64,000 bases of DNA from Nitrospina sp. UBA6727 (GTDB lineage Bacteria; Nitrospinota; Nitrospinia; Nitrospinales; VA-1). A program made the position numbers and the translations under genes. The stretch covers positions 29,904 through 93,903 of the forward strand of contig DKID01000002.1 of assembly GCA_002454045.1 (NCBI GenBank), read 5' to 3'. This document shows positions 17,405 through 26,041 of this stretch, piece by piece (position 1 is the first letter of the stretch; every line of letters starts with the position of its first letter). The notes beneath the pieces were generated by a model. The model was not told the DNA's origin. It was given only the letters and a program-made list of their open reading frames with translations, and searched no databases.

Positions 17405-18010
17405 ATGGAAGAAAGACTGACCGGAAAAAATATTCTGATCGTCATCCCCAAAGATTATTATTTGGAGGCCCAACTAGACCCGGTTTTGGAATCCATGAAC
17501 GCGGAGGGCGCCAAGGTTTTGGTCGCCTCCACCAAATTGAAAGAAGCCATTGGAATGAAGGGCGGCAGGACGAAGCCGGATGTCTTAATCGTCGACGCGA
17601 TAGAAGGCATCACCGGCGACAGTTATGTCTCCGCCGCCAAGGGCGTGCGCCAGATTAAAGGCGTGTTTCACGGCGTCATCGTCATCGGGGGAAACGGGGC
17701 GAGGACTTATCTCTGGAAAGACGAACTTCTGCGGCTCTTGATCAACGACCGTTACCGTTCCCGCATGGTGGTCGCCGCCATCGGAAGCGCCGTTCCCTGC
17801 TTGGGGAAAGCTGGACTATTGCAAAGCCTGGAAGCCACCACCGAACCCGGAAACAAAAAAGCCGCGGCGGCGCTGGAAGATTCCAAAGCCGTGCTGGTGG
17901 ACGAGGCGGTGACCACCGCGGACCGCATCTTCACGGTGCGGGACGCAAGCGGTGTTCCCGCTTTTCTCGACGCGTTCATCAAAGCGGTCGCGAAAACTCC
18001 CGCAAAATAA
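17405..18010 (+). CDS. DJ-1/PfpI (glutamine amidotransferase-like) family protein lacking the elbow cysteine
   Basis: A 201-residue protein with the DJ-1/PfpI fold order: ILIVIPKDYYLE at the first strand, DVLIVDAIEG, GVIVIGGNGARTYLW, and the nucleophile-elbow region VVAAIGSAVPCLGKAGLL. In active members the elbow reads A-I-C; here the cysteine is glycine, and the nearest cysteine is five residues further on. Protease, glyoxalase or deglycase activity of the usual type is therefore unlikely unless the later cysteine is used. It is 29 bp after the KamA-like gene on the same strand. Confidence 0.75.
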   Translation: MEERLTGKNILIVIPKDYYLEAQLDPVLESMNAEGAKVLVASTKLKEAIGMKGGRTKPDVLIVDAIEGITGDSYVSAAKGVRQIKGVFHGVIVIGGNGARTYLWKDELLRLLINDRYRSRMVVAAIGSAVPCLGKAGLLQSLEATTEPGNKKAAAALEDSKAVLVDEAVTTADRIFTVRDASGVPAFLDAFIKAVAKTPAK

Positions 18011-18033
18011 TTTCCGCAACGACGACGGCATCG

Positions 18034-18072
18034 CCGCCATTCTTCATCAAGCCGCCGTCATTCTTCATCAAG
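18034..18072. repeat. 21-bp direct repeat between convergent genes
   Basis: The word CATTCTTCATCAAG occurs at 18038-18051 and 18059-18072, each preceded by GCCGCC. The second copy runs into the stop codon of the minus-strand gene ending at 18068. It belongs to the GCCGCC/GACGGC repeat background seen in many gaps of this window. Confidence 0.6.
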
Positions 18073-18424
18073 GTTGTTGCCCTCTTTCCTGCTGAGTTTT
18101 GATGATCTTCAACCGCAACTTGATCACGTCGTTCAAACTTTTAACAATGCGGTCGTTAGAATCTGGGAAATGTAATTTTTGGTTGAACTCGTCTAGCGAG
18201 TGAACTTCAAGCACTTTGGCGAACGCTTCATCCGCGAACGGCTTGGTCATCTGAACCACGCCTTCAAAATAGATCGCAATTTTTTCATACTCGTCCCAGT
18301 TTTTGAGAATGAGATTTTTGATCGTGTCCCCGGCCGGCTCGCCGTCGTCCGACAATCTTCCCGCCGGAGTTGAGGTGCCCATGATTTTATAAACATCAAT
18401 TTTGAATTCATCTTCCATGCTCAT
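18068..18424 (-). CDS. STAS-like domain protein (DUF4325-type)
   Basis: A 118-residue cytoplasmic protein. The segment IAIYFEGVVQMTKPFADEAF matches the conserved core of STAS-like DUF4325 proteins, where a strand is followed by a GV....FADEAF helix. Such proteins often pair with histidine-kinase-like ATPases or restriction-type systems, but none is adjacent here. It lies 27 bp downstream of the cyclophilin gene on the same strand and probably shares its transcript. Confidence 0.65.
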   Translation of the reverse strand: MSMEDEFKIDVYKIMGTSTPAGRLSDDGEPAGDTIKNLILKNWDEYEKIAIYFEGVVQMTKPFADEAFAKVLEVHSLDEFNQKLHFPDSNDRIVKSLNDVIKLRLKIIKTQQERGQQP

Positions 18425-18451
18425 CCTAATTCTTTAAGGATAAATTTTTCT

Positions 18452-19006
18452 TCAACGGTCAATAATTTTAACGAACTTCATTTCCACCTTTTCGTCGGGA
18501 TTATCTTTGGAGTCACGCGGGACGCTAACGATTTTATCGACCACATCCATTCCCTTAATCACCTTGCCAAAAGCGGTGTATTGATTGTCCAGAAAATGCG
18601 AGTCTTTGACCACGATGAAAAACTGAGAGCCGGCACTGTCGGGGTCCTGCGACCGCGCCATGGAAAGAATTCCCCGGTCATGAGGCGTGTCGTTGAACTC
18701 CGCTTTGACGGTGTAGCCTGGCCCGCCCGTTCCGTGCGTGGAGCGGTCATCACTTTTGGAGTTGGAGTCGCCGCCTTGAATCATGAAACCGGGAATCACC
18801 CGGTGAAACGTGGTGCCGTCGTAATAACCTTTCCTCGCCAAGTCTTTAAAGTTTTTGGTGTGCTGCGGTGCTTTATCTCCCAGAAACTCCAACTCGATGT
18901 TTCCAAAATTCGTCTCAATCACCGCGACTTCACCGCTCTGCGCCGAAGTTCCGGTCATCAGAACTCCCACCAAACCCGCGGTAACTCCTTTAACAAAAAA
19001 GTTCAT
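18452..19006 (-). CDS. Peptidyl-prolyl cis-trans isomerase, cyclophilin type, exported
   Basis: A 184-residue protein with an N-terminal signal segment (residues 1-22) and a complete cyclophilin domain. Marks are TTFHRVIPGFMIQGGD, GILSMARSQDPDSAGSQFFI and YTAFGKVIKGMDVVDKI. The catalytic Arg in FHRVI and the QGGD and SQFFI substrate-site residues are present. It acts in the periplasm to speed prolyl isomerisation during folding. Confidence 0.92.
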   Translation of the reverse strand: MNFFVKGVTAGLVGVLMTGTSAQSGEVAVIETNFGNIELEFLGDKAPQHTKNFKDLARKGYYDGTTFHRVIPGFMIQGGDSNSKSDDRSTHGTGGPGYTVKAEFNDTPHDRGILSMARSQDPDSAGSQFFIVVKDSHFLDNQYTAFGKVIKGMDVVDKIVSVPRDSKDNPDEKVEMKFVKIIDR

Positions 19007-19181
19007 GAAACCCCCAAGAAAAAAGATTTAATCAGGATAATTTTAAGGGACGCATTCTAGCAGGTTGCCGGGGAAGTCTCAATGATTGTCGCGATGCCGG
19101 CGCCCTCTTTTCGCAGCGAAAGTTTGAGTGAGGAAAGGGTTAAGAAAAAATTTAAGTTGGTTGAGTGAAGAACGGAGTCGG

Positions 19182-21278
19182 TCAGTCTTTGTGCGCTAGA
19201 TTATCGCGGATGTTTTGGAGAAGGCCGATGTTCTGGGTATGCCCCGACCGGCAGGCTTTGATGTAACCGCGTATGGGTTTCCCCAGTAAATAGAAGTCGC
19301 CGAGTATGTCTAGGATTTTGTGGCGGGGGAATTCGTCTTTGAAACGGAGTTCGGTATTCAAGACTTTTTTATCGCCAAGCAGAATAAAATTATCGAGCTT
19401 GCCGCCGGACGCATAACCCATCTTGGCTAGTTGCGCTACTTCCCCCATGAAGCCGAAGGTTCTTGCCGGAGCGATTTCCTTTTTAAAACTTTCGTTGCCG
19501 GTGAACTCGTAGGTGTAGTCCTGGACGCCAATCGGTTCCGGATATTCCATGTGGTAACTAACGCGAAAATTATCGCTAGGCTCGATGGAAATATAAGGCC
19601 CACCCTGGTCTTGGTTGCCGAATGTGTACTTTTTGTTAATCACGATTTCTTCATAAAAACCTTGCTGGTCTTCAAACCCTCCATCTTCGATGAGGTCACA
19701 AAAATCCTTTGCCGAACCATCCATCACCGGTGCTTCATCGCCGATTTTAATGAGCAGGTTGGTGACGCGATACATGTGAAGCGTTGCCATAATATGTTCG
19801 ATGGTGCCCACGGATATCCTGTCTTTCTGCAGGCAAGTGGAATAATCCGTGGACTGAACATTTTCCAAGCGGGCGGGAACAGTTTTGCCCGTGGAAATAC
19901 TCCCGAACACAATCCCGGTTCCCGGCGGCATGGGTTGTAGAATCAATCCGGTTTTCGTCCCCGAGTGCAAACTGCTTCCGCACAACACCACGCTGCGCTT
20001 GAGGGTGCGCTGGGAGTGGCGGGTGCCGTTGTTATCCCCCGGACCCGGGACGAAGAAATGACGCGCTGTTTTTTCGTCGGGTTGTTTTTCCCGCATCGGC
20101 TCCATCTCTTGAAGAGACTCGTCTTCATCTTGGAGTCGCTGGATTTCAGGAAGAACATCCCGGACGGTAATCTTCTTGCGGCTGGAGCTGGCGAAGACCA
20201 ACTTGTTCAATACGCACCGCAACTCTTTCACATTCCCGGGCCAAGTGTGCTGACATAACACGACCATGACGTCGTCATCTATTTTTGGAACGAAAGTTTT
20301 TCGCGTGCGCCGAATTTCTTTCAGGTAATCTTTTACCAAATTTGGAATGATCGCCGCGCGGTCGCGCAAAGGGGGAATGAATAAAATCGAGTCTTTGAAG
20401 ACATCCAGCAGCGCGGAGTGAAATCGACCCTCCGCGGAGGAAGTCGCTAGGCTCACGGTGGATGACGCGAAAATCCGGGCGGGTATAAGTTTTGAATTGG
20501 AGTCGGCCGACCGTGCATCGTTGGGTTGCAGGGCTTCCGCGAGTTTTTCCTGCATGCCTTTGCTCAACGATTCGATGTTGCTGAGGTAAACCACTTTTTC
20601 ATCGCCGCGACGGCGGGAGTTGCCCGGACTTTTTAATTTTTGCTCCGGGCGTTGAAAAAGTTGGGAATGAATCGCCCATGTCTGGCGAAGAGAACAATCT
20701 ATTTTAACGAAAGACCGGTTGCTCTTCCTGCTCCGCCGATGGATGGCTTGGGCGATGAACTCTTTGCCGGTGCCATTTTCGCCATTCAGCAAAACCGGTT
20801 TCATATTTTTTGAAAATGCCACCACCGCCTTTTTTACTGCCAGAACGGACTCAAAACACAGGGGAAGTTTCTTGGAAGAATAAGCCGACTTCCCCGCCGT
20901 GGACGAAGAGTGTCGGTTGTTCAGAACTTCTGCAATCAGCAGGGTGATTTGTTCCATGGAGAAAGGTTTTTCGACGAAGTCCCTAGCGCCCAGTCTGGTC
21001 GCCTTGACAGCGGTGTCGATGGTTCCGTGCCCGGACATAATCAAGACTTCAATCTCCGGATAATAAGTTTTTATGGTTTTTAAAACTTCGATGCCATCCA
21101 TTCCCGGCAACCAGATATCCAGCAAAACCAAGTCGGGGGAATGTGCGTGGATGATTTCCAGAGCCTCAACACCATCTCCCGTGGCGGTGACTTTATAACC
21201 TTCGTCCGAAAGAATTCCTATCAGTGAACTGACGATATTTTTTTCGTCGTCGACAATGAGAATGCGTTCTTTAGACAA
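19182..21278 (-). CDS. lpxC: Receiver + degenerate NtrC-type AAA+ + LpxC fusion protein
   Basis: A 698-residue fusion. Residues 1-120 are a response-regulator receiver with phospho-acceptor D54 (LLDIWLPG) and K104. Residues about 140-385 resemble the sigma-54 activator AAA+ domain: Walker A GENGTGKE (166-173), PPLRDR (303-308) and HTWPGNVKEL (344-353) are kept. The GAFTGA sigma-54 loop (expected about 205-215) is absent, and Walker B reads VVYLSNIE in place of a D-E pair, so transcription activation is unlikely. Residues about 423-698 are UDP-3-O-acyl-GlcNAc deacetylase (LpxC), first committed step of lipid A synthesis, with catalytic E494 and zinc ligand H495 in TIEHIM, H653 and D657 in RHKILDILGD, and H680 in SGHTQN. 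There is no C-terminal DNA-binding helix. Last gene of a greA-trmB run; no kinase adjacent. Confidence 0.9.
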   Translation of the reverse strand: MSKERILIVDDEKNIVSSLIGILSDEGYKVTATGDGVEALEIIHAHSPDLVLLDIWLPGMDGIEVLKTIKTYYPEIEVLIMSGHGTIDTAVKATRLGARDFVEKPFSMEQITLLIAEVLNNRHSSSTAGKSAYSSKKLPLCFESVLAVKKAVVAFSKNMKPVLLNGENGTGKEFIAQAIHRRSRKSNRSFVKIDCSLRQTWAIHSQLFQRPEQKLKSPGNSRRRGDEKVVYLSNIESLSKGMQEKLAEALQPNDARSADSNSKLIPARIFASSTVSLATSSAEGRFHSALLDVFKDSILFIPPLRDRAAIIPNLVKDYLKEIRRTRKTFVPKIDDDVMVVLCQHTWPGNVKELRCVLNKLVFASSSRKKITVRDVLPEIQRLQDEDESLQEMEPMREKQPDEKTARHFFVPGPGDNNGTRHSQRTLKRSVVLCGSSLHSGTKTGLILQPMPPGTGIVFGSISTGKTVPARLENVQSTDYSTCLQKDRISVGTIEHIMATLHMYRVTNLLIKIGDEAPVMDGSAKDFCDLIEDGGFEDQQGFYEEIVINKKYTFGNQDQGGPYISIEPSDNFRVSYHMEYPEPIGVQDYTYEFTGNESFKKEIAPARTFGFMGEVAQLAKMGYASGGKLDNFILLGDKKVLNTELRFKDEFPRHKILDILGDFYLLGKPIRGYIKACRSGHTQNIGLLQNIRDNLAHKD

Positions 21279-21304
21279 AGAGTTCTCCCGTCAGGATACA
21301 GGTT

Positions 21305-21952
21305 TCAGTCCGCGACGATACCCAGCCGCAAAAATTCAAGGTAATAGATTTTGTGACCCGCATTGATAAAGTTTTTTTCGTATTTGGTTTTAGGCAAGTT
21401 CTCGCGACTCGTTAAAAATCCCGACCCCGGGTCTTGATTTTGAAACAGCGGTTCGGCATTAAAGTGTTCCAGCATTTCCATCGCGTAAACTTCAAAATCG
21501 GTGGCCAGATAAACTCGCCCGCGGGGAGCAAGTTTTCGCCCGAGCAGTCTAACAAAATCGGGCTTGATCAACCTTCTTTTTGTATGTCTTTTTTTAGGCC
21601 ACGGGTCGGGGAAATTGATATAAACGGTTTCCAACTCTTCGTCCTTAAATAGCAAAGGAGTTTTAACCCGCACATCGCCGTAGGCAACCCGTATATTTTC
21701 CAGTTGAAGTTTCTTTTTCCGCGTCATCAGTTTCCGGATTCCCTTGTGGTAGAAATCCATGCCGATGAAGTTGCTATAAGGTTCCTGCGCGGCCATCTCA
21801 ATCAGGAAGTTTCCCATGCCGAAACCAATTTCCAGTTTCAGCGGTTGGCGGTTTCCGAACCGAGCTTGCCAGTCGGGCCACTCATCAACATCGAGAAAAT
21901 CAATGTCCTCTTCCGCAATTCTGGAAAAAGAAATCAGCGGTTTCGTGGCCAT
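21305..21952 (-). CDS. trmB: tRNA (guanine-N7)-methyltransferase TrmB
   Basis: A 215-residue SAM-dependent enzyme that methylates G46 in the variable loop of tRNA. Seen in sequence: LEIGFGMGNFLIEMA (SAM-binding motif), FIGMDFYHKGIRKL, VYINFPDPWPKKRHTKRRL (the TrmB hallmark) and RVYLATDFEVYA. Length and domain order are normal for the family. It lies 24 bp after greA and 27 bp before the LpxC fusion on the same strand. Confidence 0.93.
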   Translation of the reverse strand: MATKPLISFSRIAEEDIDFLDVDEWPDWQARFGNRQPLKLEIGFGMGNFLIEMAAQEPYSNFIGMDFYHKGIRKLMTRKKKLQLENIRVAYGDVRVKTPLLFKDEELETVYINFPDPWPKKRHTKRRLIKPDFVRLLGRKLAPRGRVYLATDFEVYAMEMLEHFNAEPLFQNQDPGSGFLTSRENLPKTKYEKNFINAGHKIYYLEFLRLGIVAD

Positions 21953-21975
21953 TGAACTAACGCGGAATCGCCTCC

Positions 21976-22449
21976 TCAGGAGTCATCATGAATGGTGATC
22001 ACTTTTAATACTTCGTATTCTATTTTTCTGTCAGGCAACGGGATGGTGACTTCATCCCCTGCCTGCTTGCCCATCAAGGACTTGCCGACCGGGGAGACGG
22101 TGGAAATTTTTCCTTCGTCGGGATTGACTTCCTCTGAAAAAACCAACTGGTATTCGGTCTCTTTACCGCTGTCCAAATCTTTCAGTTTCAAAGTACTTCC
22201 GAGCCCGGAACGGTCTTTGGGAATTCGGTTGATGTCGACAGCCAGGATGTCGCGAATGCGTTTTTGCAGGAGGGAAACTCGCGACTCAAGAAACATCTGC
22301 CGTTCTTTCGCCGCTTTAAATTCCGCGTTCTCGCTCAGGTCTCCGTGCTCCCGCGCCGTTAAAATGGCTTGGGGAATTTCCACCTGCAATTCCCTCTGCG
22401 ATTCTTTGAGGTCCTCTTCCAACTTGTCCAAAACGGGAAGCCGCTTCAC
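21976..22449 (-). CDS. greA: Transcription elongation factor GreA
   Basis: A 157-residue protein with the N-terminal coiled coil bearing EHGDLSENAEFKAAKERQ, the acidic tip motif that stimulates RNA cleavage by backtracked RNA polymerase. The C-terminal FKBP-like domain has ISTVSPVGKSLMGKQAGDEV. Length is normal for GreA. First gene of a probable greA-trmB-lpxC transcript; about 250 bp without a gene upstream (22450-22700) should contain the promoter. Confidence 0.92.
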   Translation of the reverse strand: MKRLPVLDKLEEDLKESQRELQVEIPQAILTAREHGDLSENAEFKAAKERQMFLESRVSLLQKRIRDILAVDINRIPKDRSGLGSTLKLKDLDSGKETEYQLVFSEEVNPDEGKISTVSPVGKSLMGKQAGDEVTIPLPDRKIEYEVLKVITIHDDS

Positions 22450-22700
22450 TTAGGAATTTATCCCCCTGATTGTAATAACGATGAAGCCTGATTTGTCGCC
22501 CGCAAAAATGGAGGGAAACGGTCTGTCTGCGCGGAAAATTTACAACGGGTTTAACTTGTCATCGCCGACATATAAGCCGCCATTGTAGAGGTTGAATCAC
22601 GATTGGGTCAACAAAAATTTGTGGAGCAAAAGTCGCGGAAAACGCCGCGGATTTTTTTGGGGAAGGAGATGTCCATTAAAGTTCGCCGTCAACTTGCGGT

Positions 22701-23423
22701 TTAATTTTTTTTCTTATTTTTGTCGCGCCAAAGAATTAGCCAGTGCTGCAGAAGTTTGATTGGTTGCGTGCCGTGAAATTTTCGGCGTTTGATTTTTGGA
22801 GTTTGATCGTGCTGAAGTCTGGCGATGACGGTGGCACCCACCGCCTCCTCTAACACCACGCCGCGCTGAGCGTGTTCGAGTTTTTTGGATTCGCAAACGC
22901 CCCGAAACGCCACGACCATGCGGCAGTCTAATGGACGGTCTTCATACACTTCGCAGGCGCCTTCCTGATTGAGAAAAGGGCAAGGCTGATTGATGACCAA
23001 ACGATGCCAGTCCACTTGGTCCAAGTTTTTTCCCGCCTTGAGAATTTCTTCGACCTTGGTGATGGTTCGTTGGGAACGTTCCATCACGGCGTTGAGGTCG
23101 ACGCCATTTTCCACAGCGTTTTTCAGAATGCCGTCCCACTCCAGCCGCGTGCAAGACACTCCCGTGTGGCAACAGTGGGCGCACCCCCGGTGGCATTGTA
23201 GAGGAGGGATGTCTTCACTAAAAACTTTTTTCAGGTGTTGCCAAAATATGCGGAGCGGTGATGTTTTTTCTCTGCGAGATTTTTCTTTGGTGGCGTTGAT
23301 CAGATAGTCGTAAGATTGCTGAATCTCGTGCTCGGAAAACTTGTGCTTGAGAAATCCGCTTAGTTCATCGGCGCTGGTCATGCCGTAGATGAACATTCCA
23401 TTTTGATCGGTTTTGAGGGACAT
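22701..23423 (-). CDS. YkgJ-type cysteine cluster protein
   Basis: About 240 residues from the ATG at 23423 (MSLKTDQNG); the open frame extends further upstream but that part looks non-coding. The Cys-rich core reads CHRGCAHCCHTGVSC, then about 60 residues later PCPFLNQEGACEVYEDRPLDCR, the spacing of the YkgJ/zinc- or iron-chelating CxBx8 domain family. Function is unproven; a metal- or FeS-binding role is expected. It is 102 bp downstream of the DUF1844 gene on the same strand. Confidence 0.8.
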   Translation of the reverse strand: MSLKTDQNGMFIYGMTSADELSGFLKHKFSEHEIQQSYDYLINATKEKSRREKTSPLRIFWQHLKKVFSEDIPPLQCHRGCAHCCHTGVSCTRLEWDGILKNAVENGVDLNAVMERSQRTITKVEEILKAGKNLDQVDWHRLVINQPCPFLNQEGACEVYEDRPLDCRMVVAFRGVCESKKLEHAQRGVVLEEAVGATVIARLQHDQTPKIKRRKFHGTQPIKLLQHWLILWRDKNKKKN

Positions 23424-23525
23424 TGTGATTTTAAATCTACACGGCGAAAACTTATTTACGGTGCAGGCGGAGCGGCATCCCACGAACGGCGGGCACAACA
23501 AAATCCGTGGAATGGAGTGAGAAAC

Positions 23526-23912
23526 TTATTTTTTATTTTTGGCGACAAACTTCATCTGCAATTCGTAAACGAGTTGTTCCAGCAGTTTCCCTTCCTCTTC
23601 GTTGAGGTTGCCGGCGGTTTTCGCTTTCAGCATAATCAGCATGTCGATAGTCTGCTGGACGGCGGGCAGATTGGTTTCGGTTTTGCCGGTTTCCGGGTCG
23701 GCGATGTCGCCGAGATGATAGAAAGCCGATGAAGTCAAGGACATGATGAAGGTGGAAAAATCAATTTTGAAAGGCTGGCCAGAGGTCGGCGACGGCTCCG
23801 TTGGTTGCGCCGCCGCTTGGGAATCGTGGTCGTGGGCTTCGTCTTCGGAAAGTTGCGATGAACGGCTGTCCTTAAAAGTAAATCCTTCGCCTTCAATTTC
23901 TTCTTCACTCAT
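23526..23912 (-). CDS. DUF1844 family protein
   Basis: A 128-residue protein. After an acidic, Ser-rich N-terminus (residues 1-45), the DUF1844 core reads DFSTFIMSLTSSAFYHLGDI, then a conserved set of helices with TIDMLIMLKAKTAGNL and ending LEQLVYELQMKFV. The family is widespread in Gram-negative bacteria and of unknown function. Its start faces the TatT gene across about 240 bp, which should contain both promoters. Confidence 0.85.
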   Translation of the reverse strand: MSEEEIEGEGFTFKDSRSSQLSEDEAHDHDSQAAAQPTEPSPTSGQPFKIDFSTFIMSLTSSAFYHLGDIADPETGKTETNLPAVQQTIDMLIMLKAKTAGNLNEEEGKLLEQLVYELQMKFVAKNKK

Positions 23913-24152
23913 GGCTCACCTTAATTGTTTGACGAACATCTTTCGTGCGATAATTTTTTCCGAGGTATCCATCCTCGCGGCGGCGGAACGCGGGGGTTGC
24001 TTTTCTCAAAAACGGGAACGGTCGGCGACAAGAAACCATCACCGCGACGCGGGTTCAACCCAGCAAGTTAAGTCCGCGACGATGGTAGCAAATGGTATAT
24101 TTCATGTCAAAATATTAGTCGTTCGGTTGTGCCATTCTGATAAGATTGATCG

Positions 24153-25010
24153 ATGAAACGATGCGCGTTGTTATTTTTGGTTTTGAGTTTGGCGGGATGC
24201 TCCATCAGCCGGATGGCGGTGCAGGCAACGTTGCCGCTGATGCGAAGTCAGATTTTGGCGATGCAGGAGGAAAGCGACCCGACCCTTGCCGAAAAAGCCA
24301 TCCCCGCCAACTTGAAAATGCTGGAAGGATTCCTCAAGCAGGACCCCGACAACGTTTGGATTTTGGAAAACCTCGCCGAAGGTTTTTGCGGTTACGCGTT
24401 CAGCTTTCTGGAAGATACGGAACCCGAGCGGGCGTCGTCCTTGTATGAACGGGGGAAGGCTTACGCTCTGCGCGCGGTCGTCGTCAGGACGGGAGTGGAA
24501 AAATGGGGAGACCTCTCGTTGGACAAGTGGTCTCGTGCGTTGAGCAAGATGGAGGTCGTGCACCAGCCAACTTTGTTCTGGCTGGGGCAATGCTGGGGAG
24601 CCTGGTTGATGCAGAATCTTGACTCGGTCGAAGCCTTTGCGGACATTCCGCGTTTAGAAATCCTGATGAAAAAAGTCCACGAATTAAATCCCGCTTTTTA
24701 TCACGCCGGACCGCATTTGTTTCTCGGCGCTTTTTACGGCGGACGCAGTAGAATGTTGGGAGGAAACCCGAAAAAATCCCGTCACCATTTTGAAGAAGCA
24801 CTGGCGTTGACCGAAAATAAATATTTGCTGGCGCGTTTGCTTTTTGCCAAAACCTACGCGGTGCAAAATCAGGACCGGGAATTGTTTGAATTGCAACTGC
24901 GGGAGATTTTGCGGGCTCCGCCAAATCTGTTTCCCGAGCAACGTCTTGCTAATGAAGTGGCACGCAAAAAAGCCACGCAACTTTTAAGGCAAATCGATGA
25001 GTTATTTTAA
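24153..25010 (+). CDS. TRAP transporter TatT-like lipoprotein
   Basis: A 285-residue lipoprotein: signal peptide with lipobox LAGC (Cys at about residue 16). The rest is helical and TPR-like, with LKMLEGFLKQDPDNVWILEN and NPAFYHAGPHLFLGAFYGGRS, typical of the TatT component family. TatT forms a periplasmic scaffold that works with a DctP-type binding protein. Its stop overlaps the start of the DctP gene by 14 bp. No DctQ/DctM membrane genes follow. Confidence 0.8.
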   Translation: MKRCALLFLVLSLAGCSISRMAVQATLPLMRSQILAMQEESDPTLAEKAIPANLKMLEGFLKQDPDNVWILENLAEGFCGYAFSFLEDTEPERASSLYERGKAYALRAVVVRTGVEKWGDLSLDKWSRALSKMEVVHQPTLFWLGQCWGAWLMQNLDSVEAFADIPRLEILMKKVHELNPAFYHAGPHLFLGAFYGGRSRMLGGNPKKSRHHFEEALALTENKYLLARLLFAKTYAVQNQDRELFELQLREILRAPPNLFPEQRLANEVARKKATQLLRQIDELF

Positions 25011-26019
25011 ATTCGCCCGCCACATCCCAATATCTATCGCGATTTTTTTGGCGGTCGGCGTTGTGACGAGTCCCGCGCAAGCCGACAAAAAACACGTCAT
25101 CAAGTTTGCCACGCTGGCTCCCGAAGGATCTTCGTGGATGAAATCCATGCGCGACCTCGCGGAAAAAATCAAGACGGCTACCGACGACAACGTGACGTTT
25201 CGGTTTTATCCCGGCGGCGTGTCCGGGGATGAAAAAGACGTGATTCGTAAAATGAGAATCGGACAGCTTCACGGGGCAGGCTTCACGGGAGTTGGTCTGG
25301 GGCAGATTCTGCCGGAGGTGAGGGTCCTCGATCTTCCTTTCCTGTTCAACACGGACGCGGAAATCCAACACGTGTACAACAAAATGAGCGACTATTATGT
25401 AGCCCGGTACGAAGATAAAGGCTACGTGTTGTTGGGCTGGGTGCCGGTCGGGTGGATACATTTTTTTTCGCGGCATCCGATTCGTTCCGTAGAAGATCTG
25501 CGCCAACTCAAACCGTGGATGTGGGAAGGTGACCCGCTGGTGGAGCAGGCGTATAAAGGGATGAAGGTTCAGCCGATTCCTCTTTCCATCACGGACGTCC
25601 TGCTCTCTTTGCAAACGGGCATGGTGGACACGGTTTATTCATCCACCCAAGGAGCCTTGATTTTCCAATGGTTCACCAAAGTGAAGTACGTTACCCGACT
25701 GCGTATGGGCTACGCGACCGGCGGAGTTTTGATTTCCAAAAAGAAATTCGACAAACTTCCCCAACCCTATCAGGTAGCCGTGAAAAAAATTGCGGCGCAG
25801 CGTCTGCGGGAATTGGTACGTCTCATCCATGAAGACAACTTGAAAGCCGGCGAGGTGTTAGAAAAAAATAATGTGGAATGGGTGGACATTCCCGATGAAA
25901 AGGCAATGGAAGGGTTTCGCAAAGCGGGGGTCGCCGCCCGAAAAAACATGACGGGGAAATACTTCTCCCCCAAACTTTTAGACCGCGTGCTAAACCACCT
26001 GAAAGAAATCCGCCGCTAG
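24997..26019 (+). CDS. TRAP transporter solute-binding protein, DctP family
   Basis: A 340-residue exported protein with a signal peptide (residues 1 to about 30, ending SPAQA). The DctP fold is clear: HVIKFATLAPEGSSWMKSM, FRFYPGGVSGDEKDVIRKM, the helix region VRVLDLPFLF, and the substrate-site region LQTGMVDTVYSS. It captures organic acids or related solutes in the periplasm for a TRAP transporter. The ligand cannot be read from the sequence. It overlaps the TatT gene; the permease genes must be elsewhere. Confidence 0.88.
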   Translation: MSYFKFARHIPISIAIFLAVGVVTSPAQADKKHVIKFATLAPEGSSWMKSMRDLAEKIKTATDDNVTFRFYPGGVSGDEKDVIRKMRIGQLHGAGFTGVGLGQILPEVRVLDLPFLFNTDAEIQHVYNKMSDYYVARYEDKGYVLLGWVPVGWIHFFSRHPIRSVEDLRQLKPWMWEGDPLVEQAYKGMKVQPIPLSITDVLLSLQTGMVDTVYSSTQGALIFQWFTKVKYVTRLRMGYATGGVLISKKKFDKLPQPYQVAVKKIAAQRLRELVRLIHEDNLKAGEVLEKNNVEWVDIPDEKAMEGFRKAGVAARKNMTGKYFSPKLLDRVLNHLKEIRR

Positions 26020-26041
26020 CAGACTACGTCGGATGACAAAA

